In this document: positions 1 through 8,568 of the stretch, piece after piece
Position numbering within the stretch: the stretch's first letter is position 1
How the letters are laid out: the number at the start of each line of letters is the position of its first letter
Origin: a bacterium
GTDB lineage: Bacteria; BMS3Abin14
Length of the DNA stretch: 16,497 nt
Reading direction: 5' to 3'
NCBI GenBank assembly: GCA_029210545.1
Contig: JARGFV010000054.1
Span: 1-16,497 of the forward strand
Position numbers and translations under genes: made by a program
Notes under the pieces: generated by a model
The model's input: only the letters and a program-made list of their open reading frames with translations
Told to the model about the DNA's origin: nothing
Database searches by the model: none

Positions 1-2
1 AA

Positions 3-115
3 GGAAAGGGAAAACGACGCTTTTCCCTTTCCGTGGAGCGAAAAGTCCCGGATTGGACTTTTTGCGACTCTATCAAGGTTGGTTGCTGAAAGGAGGTGGG
101 GGTGAGAGAAACCCC
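3..115. repeat. Hairpin cluster at the left edge
   Basis: Three inverted repeats follow one another. Positions 3-14 (GGAAAGGGAAAA) pair perfectly with 21-32 around a 6-nt loop. Positions 38-48 (GCGAAAAGTCC) pair with 55-65 (GGACTTTTTGC), with one G-T wobble. Positions 99-103 pair with 111-115 (GGGGT/ACCCC). The first two are joined by a CCGTGGAGC-like linker that is also seen near 1166-1174. They are members of the hairpin family described at 1083-1197 and 16349-16497. No function can be assigned; they could be REP-like palindromes, terminators or structured RNA. Confidence 0.7.
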
Positions 116-514
116 TCCTTCGAGATGTTTAAGACCCCGAGTCCCACCGTTGGCGGGATCCAGTGACCATCAGGGGACGGAAAGAAGGAGGGGAAGGGGC
201 TTTGGGGAGAGGGCCGGGGTGAGGGGGAAGGCCGTGTTCCTGTCCAGAAGCATTTACAGTTGGGTTTATTTTTGGGTTTACATATGGCGTTGTTGAAGTT
301 GGAATAAAAGTTTTAAAAAAGTAGGGAATCCTTGGAAGGCGGAGCGGGAATTGCTTTTCATTTCAGGGTTGTTGGTCCAAGCTTTTTCCGGCTCCCTTGT
401 CCTCCGGCTTGTCACCCATAGATTTCCAGTCCACCAATGCTTTAGCGACGACGGGACACCGGCCACTGGAGGTTCCGGGGTCTGGTGGGAGGCTTGTGAA
501 GGGCACCCCGGTCT
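116..514. other. Non-coding stretch, no gene seen
   Basis: I find no convincing gene here. Short open frames exist on both strands (for example 278-466 minus), but their predicted proteins have the erratic composition of chance frames and no recognisable motif. The stretch holds a G-rich purine run around 180-235 and a short direct repeat GGGTTTA-N5-GGGTTTA around 262-280. It lies downstream of the hydrogenase-like remnant at 515-694 and may be further decayed gene remains, but I could not recognise any. Confidence 0.5.
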
Positions 515-694
515 TCACCCGGTTACCGGGTACCCCAGGAACCGCAGGAGCCCGTCGAGGATGGTGAGGGGGTGAGGTGGGCAGCCGGGGACTGGCCTGC
601 CCGCGAACCGGTCGGGCATCTCCGGCGGCGACGCGTCCGGGTAGCCCATGGTCCGGTGCTTCTGCTGTATTCTGGCGCGAAGGAGCTTCAGCAT
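515..694 (-). pseudogene. Remnant of a group 4 hydrogenase/NuoB-like small subunit (59 codons)
   Basis: A 59-codon frame starts at ATG 694, one base after the stop of the S4-domain gene, and ends in TGA at 515-517. Its first ~34 residues (MLKLLRARIQQ...YPDASPPEMPDRFAGRP) resemble the N-terminal segment of bacterial proteins related to formate hydrogenlyase small subunits (HycG/NuoB-like), which usually precedes a cysteine-rich domain. The text then jumps to PGCPPHPLTILDGLLRFLG, which looks like the end of such a subunit: PGCPP carries the last [4Fe-4S] cysteine and the helix after it. The middle, with the other cluster cysteines, is missing, so the frame looks like an internal deletion. The stop lies in a palindrome (ACCCGGT-T-ACCGGGT, 517-531). 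The family call is from memory of motifs, not from a search. It might instead be a genuine small protein. Confidence 0.45.
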
Positions 695-695
695 T

Positions 696-977
696 TTATT
701 CCTCGATCTCCTCTTCCCTCAGCACCCGGCAGTATTCCTCATCCTTCTTACCTGCCTTCCCCGGTATCCCCGTCACCTCCACCAGCACCTTCTTTCTGGC
801 GTATCGGACCTCGATCCGGTCCCCCACCCGAACCGGTTTCCCCGGTTGGGCCTCGCGGCCGTTGAGACTCACGTATCCGTTGTCGCAGAGGGTGGCGGCA
901 AGGGGTCGCCGCTTGACGAGCCGTGACCGCTTGAGGAAAAGGTCCATTCTCAGGCGGTCAGGAGTGCTGTCAGTCAT
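696..977 (-). CDS. S4-domain RNA-binding protein (RqcP/HslR-like)
   Basis: A basic protein of 93 residues. Most of it is one S4 RNA-binding fold: RMDLFLKRSRLVKRRPLAAT, then the CDNGYVSLNGR loop and the KPVRVGDRIEVRY strand, followed by a short acidic tail (DEEYCRVLREEEIEE). Stand-alone S4 proteins of this size include Hsp15 (HslR) and RqcP, which bind stalled or split large ribosomal subunits and tRNA. Which subfamily this belongs to cannot be decided here. I chose ATG at 977; a TTG three codons upstream (986) is possible but less likely. There is no strong Shine-Dalgarno sequence. It is separated from the large operon by the repeat-rich gap 978-1230. The stop is followed after one base by the start of the hydrogenase-like remnant. 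Confidence 0.85.
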   Translation of the reverse strand: MTDSTPDRLRMDLFLKRSRLVKRRPLAATLCDNGYVSLNGREAQPGKPVRVGDRIEVRYARKKVLVEVTGIPGKAGKKDEEYCRVLREEEIEE

Positions 978-1025
978 AGCTTTCAACCATCCATGTGCCC
1001 CATATGTGGTGCTCGCTCGGGGTTT

Positions 1026-1073
1026 AGCTAGCAGCTGGCAGCTAAAAGCTTAAAGCTAAAACAGCTTAAAGCT
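1026..1073. repeat. Heptad repeat AGCT-N3 (seven copies)
   Basis: The palindrome AGCT recurs at 1026, 1033, 1040, 1047, 1054, 1063 and 1070, so it repeats every 7 bp with one 9-bp step. The three bases between copies vary (mostly AAA, TAA or GCA-like). It lies in the gap between the S4 gene and the second foldase gene. A similar heptad built on TGCA is found at 11856-11883. Short heptanucleotide repeats of this sort are known in several bacterial groups, with no settled role. Confidence 0.85.
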
Positions 1074-1082
1074 TTTATAACC

Positions 1083-1197
1083 GCGCCTGAAAGCGGCGCC
1101 CGGATCGAATGCCAAGGGCTGCGTGCTCGATCCGTGAGGAGAGCGAAAATCGCATTTTTCGATCTCCGTGGAGCTGAAGTCCCGCACGGACTTCAGC
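1083..1197. repeat. Chain of four hairpins, probable end of the large operon
   Basis: Four inverted repeats follow each other: GCGCC 1083-1087 with 1095-1099; CGGATCGA 1101-1108 with TCGATCCG 1127-1134; 1138-1149 with 1156-1167 (GGAGA and CGAAAA arms with one mismatch); and GCTGAAGTCC 1173-1182 with GGACTTCAGC 1188-1197, perfect with a 5-nt loop. They begin 34 bp beyond the stop of the last gene of the operon (1231). The last stem could help end transcription, but no clean T-run follows it. The third and fourth repeat the layout seen at 3-65, with the same linker. Confidence 0.75.
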
Positions 1198-1230
1198 GAT
1201 TAACAATAGTCACCGAGAGGCCCGGCAGGC

Positions 1231-2151
1231 CTACTCGCTTTTATCAAAGACCTCGATATAGGCCTTTTCCCGGATCTCCCGCAGCCAGTCGTTCCGGGCC
1301 CTGGTTTCCTTCTCCGCCCTCAGGCGGTTTAACAGCTGATCCCTTACCGTGTTCATGGGCGGAGGGTCTTCGGTGTCCCGTGATTCTACCAGGACGATGT
1401 GGAAACCCGCGGCTGTCCTGACAGGCTCTGAAACCTCACCGGCGGCGAGGTTCGTTACGGCGGTTTCCAGCTCGGGTATCAGCTCCCCCTTGTGGAAGGT
1501 GCCGAGCCGGCCTCCCGTATCCAGGGAGGACGCGTCCCCGGAATGCCGGCGGACCATGGCGTCGAAGGAGGCCCCGCCCTGAAGCTGACGGTAGATCTCA
1601 ACGGCACCGTTTTTCACCGCTTCGGCTTCGGTGTCCGTGGCTTCCTTGTCCACCTTCAAGAGGATGTGCCTCAGTGTGACGGTCTCCACGGCGGGGAAGC
1701 TCTGCCGGTAGAGCTGGTCGATCTCCCCTTCCGAAACGTTCAATCTGTCCCTGAGGGCGGTTCCCAGGGCACGGTTGGTAAGGATCTGCTCCCGGAGGCC
1801 GTCCCTGAAGGTCTGGACTGTCTCGCCCCTGGCTCTCAGGGCCTGCTCGAACTGCTCGGCGGTGAGGTTGTTGTTCTCCCTGAGAGAGCGCTCAACCCTG
1901 TCCACCTCCTCTTCGGAGACGGTCAGGTCGTTCTGGCCGGCCCAGGAAAGGATCAGGCGCTGTTCGATGAGGGATTCCAGGACCTGGTCACGGGCCATGT
2001 CAGGATTCCGGGCCTGGGCAGTGATCACCTCCATCCGGGTGATCGGCTCGCTCCCCACGCGCGCGACCACCGTGTCCGCTGCCGGGGACGGAACGGCGGA
2101 GAAAAAAAGGAGGCCAAAAGCGGCACAGGCAACCTTGATAACTCCTTTCAT
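1231..2151 (-). CDS. Periplasmic SurA-like peptidyl-prolyl isomerase/chaperone
   Basis: 306 residues. Residues 1-25 form a signal peptide (Lys-rich start, hydrophobic core, cleavage after PSPAA). Residues ~26-150 are the SurA N-terminal-type helical chaperone region, starting with the usual VVARVGSEPIT strand. Residues ~160-258 are one parvulin domain (RHILLKV, a GASFDAMVRRHS helix, a GGRLGTF loop and the closing GFHIVLVESR). The tail is helical and charged. It should assist folding of outer-membrane or secreted proteins, perhaps including the multihaem cytochromes encoded upstream. Its ATG directly abuts the stop of the preceding foldase gene with no spacing, so the two are likely coupled. 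It is the last gene of the long operon. SurA usually has two parvulin domains; here there is one. Confidence 0.9.
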   Translation of the reverse strand: MKGVIKVACAAFGLLFFSAVPSPAADTVVARVGSEPITRMEVITAQARNPDMARDQVLESLIEQRLILSWAGQNDLTVSEEEVDRVERSLRENNNLTAEQFEQALRARGETVQTFRDGLREQILTNRALGTALRDRLNVSEGEIDQLYRQSFPAVETVTLRHILLKVDKEATDTEAEAVKNGAVEIYRQLQGGASFDAMVRRHSGDASSLDTGGRLGTFHKGELIPELETAVTNLAAGEVSEPVRTAAGFHIVLVESRDTEDPPPMNTVRDQLLNRLRAEKETRARNDWLREIREKAYIEVFDKSE

Positions 2152-3129
2152 CTAGAAGATCTCCTCCATGTTTTCCGGAAAAATGACGATCCTTGCCTGG
2201 CTTTTCAGGGACTCGAGCCACTCCTTGAAGAATATTTCCTGGCGCTTCTGGAAGATGGTGGCCTTGATCTTATCCTGCACCTCTTCGATGGCCAGGGTGT
2301 GAGGGCGGATGCGTTCCTCCACCTTGAAGAGGTGATAGCCGTAGGGTGAGTGGACGACTTTGCTGATACTGCCGACCCTGTACCGGAAAACGGCTTCGTC
2401 GAACTCTTCAGGCATCTGTCCCTTGGCGAAGACTCCCAGGTCTCCGCCGTTTTCGGCGTCGGGACTGAGGCTGTGCAATTTTGCCAGTTCGGCGAAATCC
2501 TCACCCCGGACAATACGTGCTCTCAGGCTGTCGGCCTCCTCTTCGGTGGCGACGACGATCTGGCGGGCCCGGACCATGAGCGGCTGCTGGAACTGCTCCC
2601 GGTTGGCCTCGTAATGTTCCTGGATATCATCCGCGCTGACGTGGATCACGCTGTCGATCTCCTGCTGGATGAGCTTGTCGATGAGAAGCTTCTCCGCGCG
2701 GTCCTGCCTCCACTCCTCCAGCTTGACGCCGATCTTGTCGAGAGCCTCGTTGAGGGTATCCTTGGGATAATCCTGCTTGAGCTGTTCGATCTCCCGGTCT
2801 AGTTCCTCGTCACTTACGGTCAGCCCGCGCATCTCGGCCTGCTGGAGCAGGAGCTCGGTCTCGATGAGCTTGTTGAGGAACCCCATCTTGAGCTCCCGGA
2901 CTGCCGAGGGGGTGCTGGCCACCGGGGCGTGGAAGCGGACGGTAAAACGCTTGTACTTTTCCCCGAAGACCGCGGCTGTGATCGTTCTGCCGTTGACCTC
3001 GGCGACCAGGCTGTCACCGGGCTCAGGAGGCGGGACAGGTGCCGGGGCGGACCGGGCGAAATGGTAAACCAGGTAGGCGGAACCGCTCAGGGCGGCGAGG
3101 ACGATCAGGATGAAGGCAGTTTTTTTCAT
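2152..3129 (-). CDS. Membrane-anchored parvulin-type peptidyl-prolyl isomerase (PpiC/SurA family)
   Basis: 325 residues. Residues ~5-23 are hydrophobic after MKK, followed by a Pro-rich linker (APAPVPPPEP). There is no cysteine anywhere, so it is not a lipoprotein; the first segment is either a signal peptide or an N-terminal anchor. Residues ~41-180 are the SurA-type helical region (VAEVNGRTIT at its start, long charged helices). Residues ~185-272 are the parvulin domain (RARQIVVATEEEAD, FAELAKLHSLSPDAENGGDLGVF, YGYHLFKVEER). Role: periplasmic folding of exported proteins. It starts 25 bp after the stop of mfd and has no strong ribosome site. The tandem mfd-foldase-foldase order is, to my knowledge, also found in Geobacter-like genomes. 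Confidence 0.9.
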   Translation of the reverse strand: MKKTAFILIVLAALSGSAYLVYHFARSAPAPVPPPEPGDSLVAEVNGRTITAAVFGEKYKRFTVRFHAPVASTPSAVRELKMGFLNKLIETELLLQQAEMRGLTVSDEELDREIEQLKQDYPKDTLNEALDKIGVKLEEWRQDRAEKLLIDKLIQQEIDSVIHVSADDIQEHYEANREQFQQPLMVRARQIVVATEEEADSLRARIVRGEDFAELAKLHSLSPDAENGGDLGVFAKGQMPEEFDEAVFRYRVGSISKVVHSPYGYHLFKVEERIRPHTLAIEEVQDKIKATIFQKRQEIFFKEWLESLKSQARIVIFPENMEEIF

Positions 3130-3154
3130 GGCTGCACTGTGTATTATCAGGAAG

Positions 3155-6100
3155 TTACAGGGACCGCAAGATATCCATCATGAACGTTATCCTGTCACTG
3201 GCCGAGGGAAAGCCGGAAACGTCCAGTTTCAGGGTCGTGGGCGGCGCGAAGGTCAGTCTCTTGTCCAACGACAGCATGCGGACCAGGGCATCCGGTGATA
3301 TTCTGGCCTCCGGATGGAAAACGACTATGATATACGGCCCGGCCGAGTCGATGCGCTCGATGGCCATGCTCCGGGCGGTGATCTCCACCTCCATTCTCGT
3401 GAACAGTCCGCTGACCTCCGGGGGGAACCTGCCGAACCGGTCGGCGGTCTCCTCCCGCAGCGACTCCAGCGCGGCCAGGTCGGGGGTCCCGGCGAGGCGC
3501 TTGTAAAGAGTCAGGCGCTCTCCCACCTCCGGGAGGTAATCCTCGGGAAGGTAGGCCGGAAGGGGTAAGGTGACGTTGGGCTGGACCTGGAGAAGGGTCT
3601 CCTGTCCCGCGGCTTCCCTGACCGCCTGTTCCAGGAGCTGGGAGTACAGCTCGAGCCCGACGGCGTCGACCCTGCCGGACTGTTCCTCGCCAAGGAGGTT
3701 CCCCGCTCCCCTCATCTCCAGATCGTAGGAGGCCAGACGGAAGCCCGATCCCAGCTCTGTAAGCTCCCTGAGGCTTCGCAGCCGCTGCTTGGCCTTGCTG
3801 CCGATAGCGTTCTCTGACGGAACAAAAAAATGGGAGTAGGCTCTCACGGGGGAACGGCCGACCCTGCCACGGAGCTGGTAAAGCTGGGCCAGGCCGAACC
3901 GGTCGGCCCTGTTGACGATGAGAGTGTTGGCGTTGGTGATGTCGAGGCCCGATTCGATAATGGCGGTCGTTACGAGGACGTCATATTCATGGTCCAGGAA
4001 ACGGACCATGACCTCTTCGAGCTCCCTTTCGCTCATCTGCCCGTGGGCGAGCCCGACCCGTGCGTGCGGCACCAGCTTCCTGACCATGTCCCTCATGGCG
4101 CCGATGGTCTCGATCCGGTTGTGCACCAGATAGACCTGCCCGCCCCGGTCGAGCTCTTTTGTGATGGCGTCCGCGATGACATCCTCGTCGAAATACCGGA
4201 CCTCGGTGTGGACCGATTTCCGGTCCGCCGGAGGGGTGTGGATGAGGGACAGGCTCCGCAGCCCCGAAAAAGCCTGGAAGAGGGTGCGGGGGATGGGTGT
4301 GGCCGAAAGGGTGAGGATGTCCACCGACTGGCGGAACTTTTTAAGCTTTTCCTTGTGCCTGACTCCGAAGCGGTGCTCCTCGTCGATGATGATCAACCCG
4401 AGATCGGCGAAAGAGATGTCCTTGGACAGGAGCCTGTGGGTGCCGATGACAATGTCGAGCTCTCCGGCCGCCAGCGATTCGACGACCTCCTTCTGCCGGG
4501 CAGGGGTTACGAAACGGCTGAGCAGTCCCACCGTGACGGGAAAATCCTTCAGGCGCTGGGAAAAGGTCTGGAAGTGCTGCTGCGCGAGGACCGTGGTGGG
4601 GACCAGGAGCGCGGTCTGTTTCCCGTCCGCAGCCGCCAGGAAGGCGGCGCGCAGGGCAACCTCCGTTTTGCCGAACCCGACGTCACCGCACACGAGGCGG
4701 TCCATGGGTGTCGGCGAGGTCATATCGGATATCACCTCCGCGATGGAACGTTCCTGGTCGGGCGTCTCGGCCCAGGGAAAGGAAGCCTCGAACTCCCTGA
4801 ACAGGCTGTCTGGCTGCCGGAACGGATGTCCGACCTGCCCCTCCCTGGCTGCCGACACCTTGAGCAGTTCGTCGGCCATGAGCTTCAAGGATCGCCGGAT
4901 CCGGTCCTTGGACCTGTTCCACGACACGGAACCAAGCCTGCTCAGGGGGGGAGGGGTCTCGGAGCTGCTCCGGTACCTCTGGACCCGGTTCATGTGCCAG
5001 ACGGGAACGTAAAGGGAGTTGCCGTCCGCGTATGTGATCTGCAGAAAATCATCCACGGTCTTTGCCACTTCGAGCTGCCGCAGCCCCTCGTAGCGGCCGA
5101 TGCCGTGGTCTATGTGCACGACTACGTCTCCGGGGATGAGGGAGCCGATGGGCAGTTCCCACTCGGGGAAGGTCACCGTGGATGGCCTGGTTGCCCTTGC
5201 CGGCCCGAAGATGTCGGCGTCGCTGATGATGGTGAGCTTTTCCCCGGGCAGGTGAAACCCCCCGGAAAGGGTCCCGATGACGAGGGAGGTCCCTGGCGTC
5301 CTGACGGCCTCCGGAAAGCCCTGCGCCAGGCGGGTCAGGTGCCCCGCTTCGGCGATGACCGAACCGAGGCGCTCGGCTGCCGAAGAGGAACGGATACACA
5401 GGACCACGGTGTCCTCCCCGCCCTTGTCCTCGAGGAGACGGATCAGTTCCACCATGCGGTCCGGCCTGGAGGCGGGAAGGTTGTCGGGAAGGGGAGGCAG
5501 GCACGAGATGGAACGGGCGCCCGGGAGATCGAACATGGAAACGCTGATGCCCGGACGCGCGGTGACCTCGCTGTATGTCCTGTCCGGGTCCTGGTAGACC
5601 AGGCCCGGTTCCGGAAAGGGCGGACTGTGACGTTTGAGGGCGAGGGACGAGAACCTGTCGAGGCTTGCCCTGATCTCCCGGGGTTCGTAGAGAAAAATCA
5701 GGGTCTCCCCGTGCAGGTGATCCAGGGGGTAAAACGCTTCGCCGTAAGCCAGGGGAAGGTAGAGGCTCGCACCCGGGAACCCGCTACGCTCCACGAACAG
5801 GGATAAAGTGCGCTCCCTCTCGGCAGCCCGGACTCCGGCAGCCGCCATCTGGCGGCTGAGACGGTCTGCGGCCTCTTTCAGCTCCTCCGGCCCGAGGAGG
5901 AACTCGGTGACCGGAAAGATGGAGCGATCGTGGGCAGGTCCGGCCGACCGTTGAGTCTCCGGGTCGAAGAAACGGATCGACTGGATGTCTTCGCCCCACA
6001 GCTCGATGCGCATCGGCTTTTCCGAAAGGGGTGAGAAGATGTCCACGATGCCGCCCCTGACAGCCACGTCACCGACATGAAGGGCCACAGGCTCCCGACG

Positions 6101-6550
6101 GTAGCCCATGGCGGCCAGCCTGCCCGTGAGCTCGTCCCGATCCACCGATGCGCCTTCCCTGACGGTCAATACCCAGCGATCAAGGGCCCCCGGCGGCGGG
6201 ACCGGCTGGGACAGGGCCTCGGCCGGGATCACGACAGTGCGCTCACCGGACCTTAACGACGCCAGGGCCGCGATCCTCGCGGCAGCCGTGTCGACGTCCG
6301 GGGTCAGCTGCTCGTAGGGCAGAGACTCGGATGGGGGGAGGGTGCAGGGCCCGGCTTTTCCCATGAACAGGGACAGGTCCCGTGTAAAAGCCTGGGCCGA
6401 TTCGGCGGAGGGAGTGATAATGGCCAGGGGACGTGACGATGCCAGCCGGGAGGCGAGAAGCGCCGCCCCCGGCAGTGTCAGCCCGGATACCGGGACCGCC
6501 CGGTTACTGCCAGGCTGTTCAATAAGAGATGTCAGGGAAACAGCTTTCAT
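3155..6550 (-). CDS. mfd: Transcription-repair coupling factor Mfd
   Basis: 1131 residues, close to the usual ~1150. Mfd is a DNA translocase that pushes stalled RNA polymerase off lesions and recruits UvrA. Domains in order: UvrB-like N-terminal module (~1-350, with PSESLPYE and GYRREP...RGGIVDIF); CarD-like RNA polymerase-interaction domain (~466-525, [19 protein letters not shown]); RecG-like helicase with Walker [10 protein letters not shown] (622-630), GTHRLL (703-708), DEEH (723-726), SATPIPRT (749-756) and QLRGRVGRS (892-900); TRCF C-terminal domain (~985-1090). All key motifs look intact. The ATG at 6550 overlaps the rfaE2 stop by 4 nt (ATGA). Its place in an operon headed by respiratory genes looks like a convenience of gene packing and not a functional link. 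Confidence 0.98.
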   Translation of the reverse strand: MKAVSLTSLIEQPGSNRAVPVSGLTLPGAALLASRLASSRPLAIITPSAESAQAFTRDLSLFMGKAGPCTLPPSESLPYEQLTPDVDTAAARIAALASLRSGERTVVIPAEALSQPVPPPGALDRWVLTVREGASVDRDELTGRLAAMGYRREPVALHVGDVAVRGGIVDIFSPLSEKPMRIELWGEDIQSIRFFDPETQRSAGPAHDRSIFPVTEFLLGPEELKEAADRLSRQMAAAGVRAAERERTLSLFVERSGFPGASLYLPLAYGEAFYPLDHLHGETLIFLYEPREIRASLDRFSSLALKRHSPPFPEPGLVYQDPDRTYSEVTARPGISVSMFDLPGARSISCLPPLPDNLPASRPDRMVELIRLLEDKGGEDTVVLCIRSSSAAERLGSVIAEAGHLTRLAQGFPEAVRTPGTSLVIGTLSGGFHLPGEKLTIISDADIFGPARATRPSTVTFPEWELPIGSLIPGDVVVHIDHGIGRYEGLRQLEVAKTVDDFLQITYADGNSLYVPVWHMNRVQRYRSSSETPPPLSRLGSVSWNRSKDRIRRSLKLMADELLKVSAAREGQVGHPFRQPDSLFREFEASFPWAETPDQERSIAEVISDMTSPTPMDRLVCGDVGFGKTEVALRAAFLAAADGKQTALLVPTTVLAQQHFQTFSQRLKDFPVTVGLLSRFVTPARQKEVVESLAAGELDIVIGTHRLLSKDISFADLGLIIIDEEHRFGVRHKEKLKKFRQSVDILTLSATPIPRTLFQAFSGLRSLSLIHTPPADRKSVHTEVRYFDEDVIADAITKELDRGGQVYLVHNRIETIGAMRDMVRKLVPHARVGLAHGQMSERELEEVMVRFLDHEYDVLVTTAIIESGLDITNANTLIVNRADRFGLAQLYQLRGRVGRSPVRAYSHFFVPSENAIGSKAKQRLRSLRELTELGSGFRLASYDLEMRGAGNLLGEEQSGRVDAVGLELYSQLLEQAVREAAGQETLLQVQPNVTLPLPAYLPEDYLPEVGERLTLYKRLAGTPDLAALESLREETADRFGRFPPEVSGLFTRMEVEITARSMAIERIDSAGPYIIVVFHPEARISPDALVRMLSLDKRLTFAPPTTLKLDVSGFPSASDRITFMMDILRSL

Positions 6551-7029
6551 TCGGCGGAGCGGATGCGGTCGATGATCCCCGAAGTCGATGCGCCCTCGTG
6601 GAAGGGCAGGCTCAGGACCTTGCCCCCGGCCGCCTCGACGACCTCCCGCCCCACGATCTTGTCCACCGGCCAGTCTCCTCCCTTGACCAGGACGTGCGGT
6701 CTGATCCTCTCGATGAGGTCAAGGGGGGTCGGATCGTCGAAGGGTACCACGGCGTCGACCCATCGCAGGGCCAGCAGGACCTCGCTTCGCTCGCCCAGGT
6801 CCAGGATGGGCCGGCCGGGCCCTTTGATGCGGGCTACCGATCCGTCGGTGTTGATCCCCACAACCAGGAGGTCTCCCAGCTGCCGCGCGTCGCGAAGGTA
6901 ACGGACGTGACCGGGGTGGATCAGGTCGAAACACCCGTTGGTGAAGACGATGGTCAGTCCCTCGTTCCGCCATCGAGCGGAGGCGGCCTGGATGGAGTCG
7001 GGGGTGTGAAGGAGGGGCCGGATCGTCAT
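6547..7029 (-). CDS. rfaE2: D-glycero-beta-D-manno-heptose 1-phosphate adenylyltransferase
   Basis: 160 residues, matching the stand-alone C-terminal half of HldE. It transfers AMP from ATP to heptose 1-phosphate to give ADP-heptose, for the inner core of lipopolysaccharide. It is a cytidylyltransferase-like nucleotidyltransferase: [17 protein letters not shown] (29-45) contains the HPGH signature (38-41), [17 protein letters not shown] follows, and VKGGDW (115-120) and the STSGIIDRI end fit the family. The N-terminal kinase half (RfaE1) is absent here and must be encoded elsewhere. It overlaps both neighbours by 4 nt and sits between the gene of unknown function and mfd. With gmhA nearby it supports a Gram-negative envelope. 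Confidence 0.95.
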   Translation of the reverse strand: MTIRPLLHTPDSIQAASARWRNEGLTIVFTNGCFDLIHPGHVRYLRDARQLGDLLVVGINTDGSVARIKGPGRPILDLGERSEVLLALRWVDAVVPFDDPTPLDLIERIRPHVLVKGGDWPVDKIVGREVVEAAGGKVLSLPFHEGASTSGIIDRIRSAE

Positions 7030-7991
7030 GGGGCCTCCCGGAGGGCGGCGAGAAGGAGGGGGAAAAGGATCTCGTGGTGCCCGGTGAGGCTGATCCCCCG
7101 TCCCCCGCTCCTGGTGGGCCGTCCGAGGACGTTGACCCGCGGCCTGTAATGCTGGACAAAATCCATGTTCACGGTCGTGAGACCTTCAAGGGAGTGGCCC
7201 AGGTTCAGGGAAAGAGAACACGCCTTCAGAAAGATCTCGGGGATGATGACGGCGGATCCCATGTTGATGAAGACCCCCTTTTCCAGGGCCGCTACCTGGC
7301 GGGTGAACAGCCTGAAATCGTTCATGGTGGCCTGCCCCGTGGCGGCCGGGTCGCAGGAAGGGTGCATGTGGATAATATCGGTTCCCAGGGCCACGTGGAC
7401 CGTGGCCGGTATCCGGTGCCGGTACGCGGCGGCGAAAACGCTCACCCCGGCGTTGGGAAGACCGCCCTCGGCAATGAGGCGGCCTACCGCAAGCCCGATC
7501 CCTTCACCTTTCCCTGCGGCCTCATGGATGGCGCCGTTGAGGGCGACGGAAGTCTCTTCCACCATGCCGAAGGAACCGCCCATGAGGGCGGCATCCACAT
7601 CTTCCGAGGTGTTCCCGGCAAGGGCCATTTCGTAATCGTGGATGATGGCGGCGCCGTTGGTGGCGATCCCCGTGAAAATGCCGTCGGCGACCGCTTCCCT
7701 GATCAAGGGCCCCAGGCCCACCTTGATGGGGTGGGCGCCCATGCCGAGAAGGACAGCCCTGCCGTCCCGCCTGGCGGTCCGGATGGCCTGTGCCGCTTCC
7801 CTGACGCCGGAGACGCCGGGGGCATCGGGCATCGAGCCCAGCCATTGGTCCAGGGTCGCGCCGGCAGGGACGGGTTGGCCAAGATGCTCGAGGCTGACCT
7901 TGGCGGGCCGCTCGTGCACCGAGACCGTCCGGACCTTGCCGGTCCCGATGTCGGCGATGGGCGTGTCGGGGTATCGGCTGTCAGCTGCCAT
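7026..7991 (-). CDS. Conserved protein of unknown function in the heptose cluster
   Basis: 321 residues, soluble, with no signal peptide. I do not recognise a characterised family with confidence. It is glycine-rich and looks like a Rossmann-type alpha/beta enzyme: [15 protein letters not shown] (~82-97), [17 protein letters not shown] (~107-123), [32 protein letters not shown] and a closing [13 protein letters not shown]. The GxHxxKxGL...NGAxxIHDxE pattern vaguely recalls deoxyhypusine-synthase-like NAD enzymes, but I do not see that family's lysine motif. I chose ATG 7991, which gives an 11-nt overlap with gmhA. The frame stays open up to 8111, but that part only mirrors gmhA. Lying between gmhA and rfaE2 with coupled starts, it may act on a sugar phosphate; that is inference only. 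Confidence 0.75.
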   Translation of the reverse strand: MAADSRYPDTPIADIGTGKVRTVSVHERPAKVSLEHLGQPVPAGATLDQWLGSMPDAPGVSGVREAAQAIRTARRDGRAVLLGMGAHPIKVGLGPLIREAVADGIFTGIATNGAAIIHDYEMALAGNTSEDVDAALMGGSFGMVEETSVALNGAIHEAAGKGEGIGLAVGRLIAEGGLPNAGVSVFAAAYRHRIPATVHVALGTDIIHMHPSCDPAATGQATMNDFRLFTRQVAALEKGVFINMGSAVIIPEIFLKACSLSLNLGHSLEGLTTVNMDFVQHYRPRVNVLGRPTRSGGRGISLTGHHEILFPLLLAALREAP

Positions 7992-8568
7992 GGGCGAAAA
8001 GGGCGATCTCCATGATCTCGGCGACCAGGTGAAGGACCAGGTGGTGAACTTCCTGGATCCTGGGTGTGGACCGGTCCGGGACGGTGAGGCAGATGTCGCA
8101 GAGCGGGTCAAGCCGGCTGCAGTCGGGCCCGGTCAGACTCACGGTCGCCATGGATTGGGCGTTGGCCCGTTCCAGGGCCTTGAGTACGTTGGCTGAAGCG
8201 CCGCTGGTGGTGAGAGCAAGCAGGACATCACCCTCCCGGCCCAGGGCTTCGACCTGTTTTGAAAATACCTGCTCGAAAGAGTAGTCGTTGGCGATCGATG
8301 TGAGGTTGGAGCTGTTGGTGGTGAGGGCCAGGGCGGGCAAGGGGCGGCGCTCCATGAGAAAACGGTTGACGAGCTCGGCGGCGAAATGCTGTGCGTCGGC
8401 CGCGCTCCCCCCGTTGCCGATGACGAGAATCTTCCCCCCGGACAGGATCGACTTGATCATCGTTTCCGCGATCCGGGCAACTGTCTTCGCCCTGTCGGTG
8501 CAGAAGTTCTCGATGAGGTCGGCGGCTTCGGCGCCCCGCTGGATAATGAGTTCTTCGAATCGCTTCAT
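7981..8568 (-). CDS. gmhA: Phosphoheptose isomerase (sedoheptulose 7-phosphate isomerase)
   Basis: 195 residues, full length. It converts sedoheptulose 7-phosphate to D-glycero-D-manno-heptose 7-phosphate, the first step to ADP-heptose for the lipopolysaccharide core. It is a single SIS domain: VIGNGGSAADAQHFAAELVN (49-68) binds the sugar phosphate, followed by NDYSFEQVFSKQVEALG (94-110) and LTTSGASANVLKAL. The catalytic pair of the E. coli enzyme, Glu65 and His180, falls at exactly the same numbers here (E65 in AAEL; H180 in VHHLVLH). The ATG at 8568 overlaps the rex stop by 4 nt, and the stop overlaps the next gene by 11 nt. Confidence 0.97.
   Translation of the reverse strand: MKRFEELIIQRGAEAADLIENFCTDRAKTVARIAETMIKSILSGGKILVIGNGGSAADAQHFAAELVNRFLMERRPLPALALTTNSSNLTSIANDYSFEQVFSKQVEALGREGDVLLALTTSGASANVLKALERANAQSMATVSLTGPDCSRLDPLCDICLTVPDRSTPRIQEVHHLVLHLVAEIMEIALFAHGS

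Noticed and set aside
278-466. Minus-strand 62-codon frame in the left gap
   Set aside because: No ribosome site, no motif and erratic composition. It is also read through the downstream flank of the remnant at 515-694 without similarity to its family.
1026-1200. Possible CRISPR array
   Set aside because: Units are 7 bp or single unlike hairpins, with no repeats of 24-40 bp, no equal spacers and no cas genes.
1492-2349. Plus-strand open frame across the two foldase genes
   Set aside because: It spans the junction of two well-supported minus-strand genes and has no recognisable motif; it results from high GC content.
3830-5806. Very long plus-strand open frame (658 codons) opposite mfd
   Set aside because: It is the mirror of the mfd reading frame in GC-rich DNA. 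Its composition (strings of Asp, Val, Gly and Pro) and lack of any domain show it is not a gene, while mfd carries every motif of its family.
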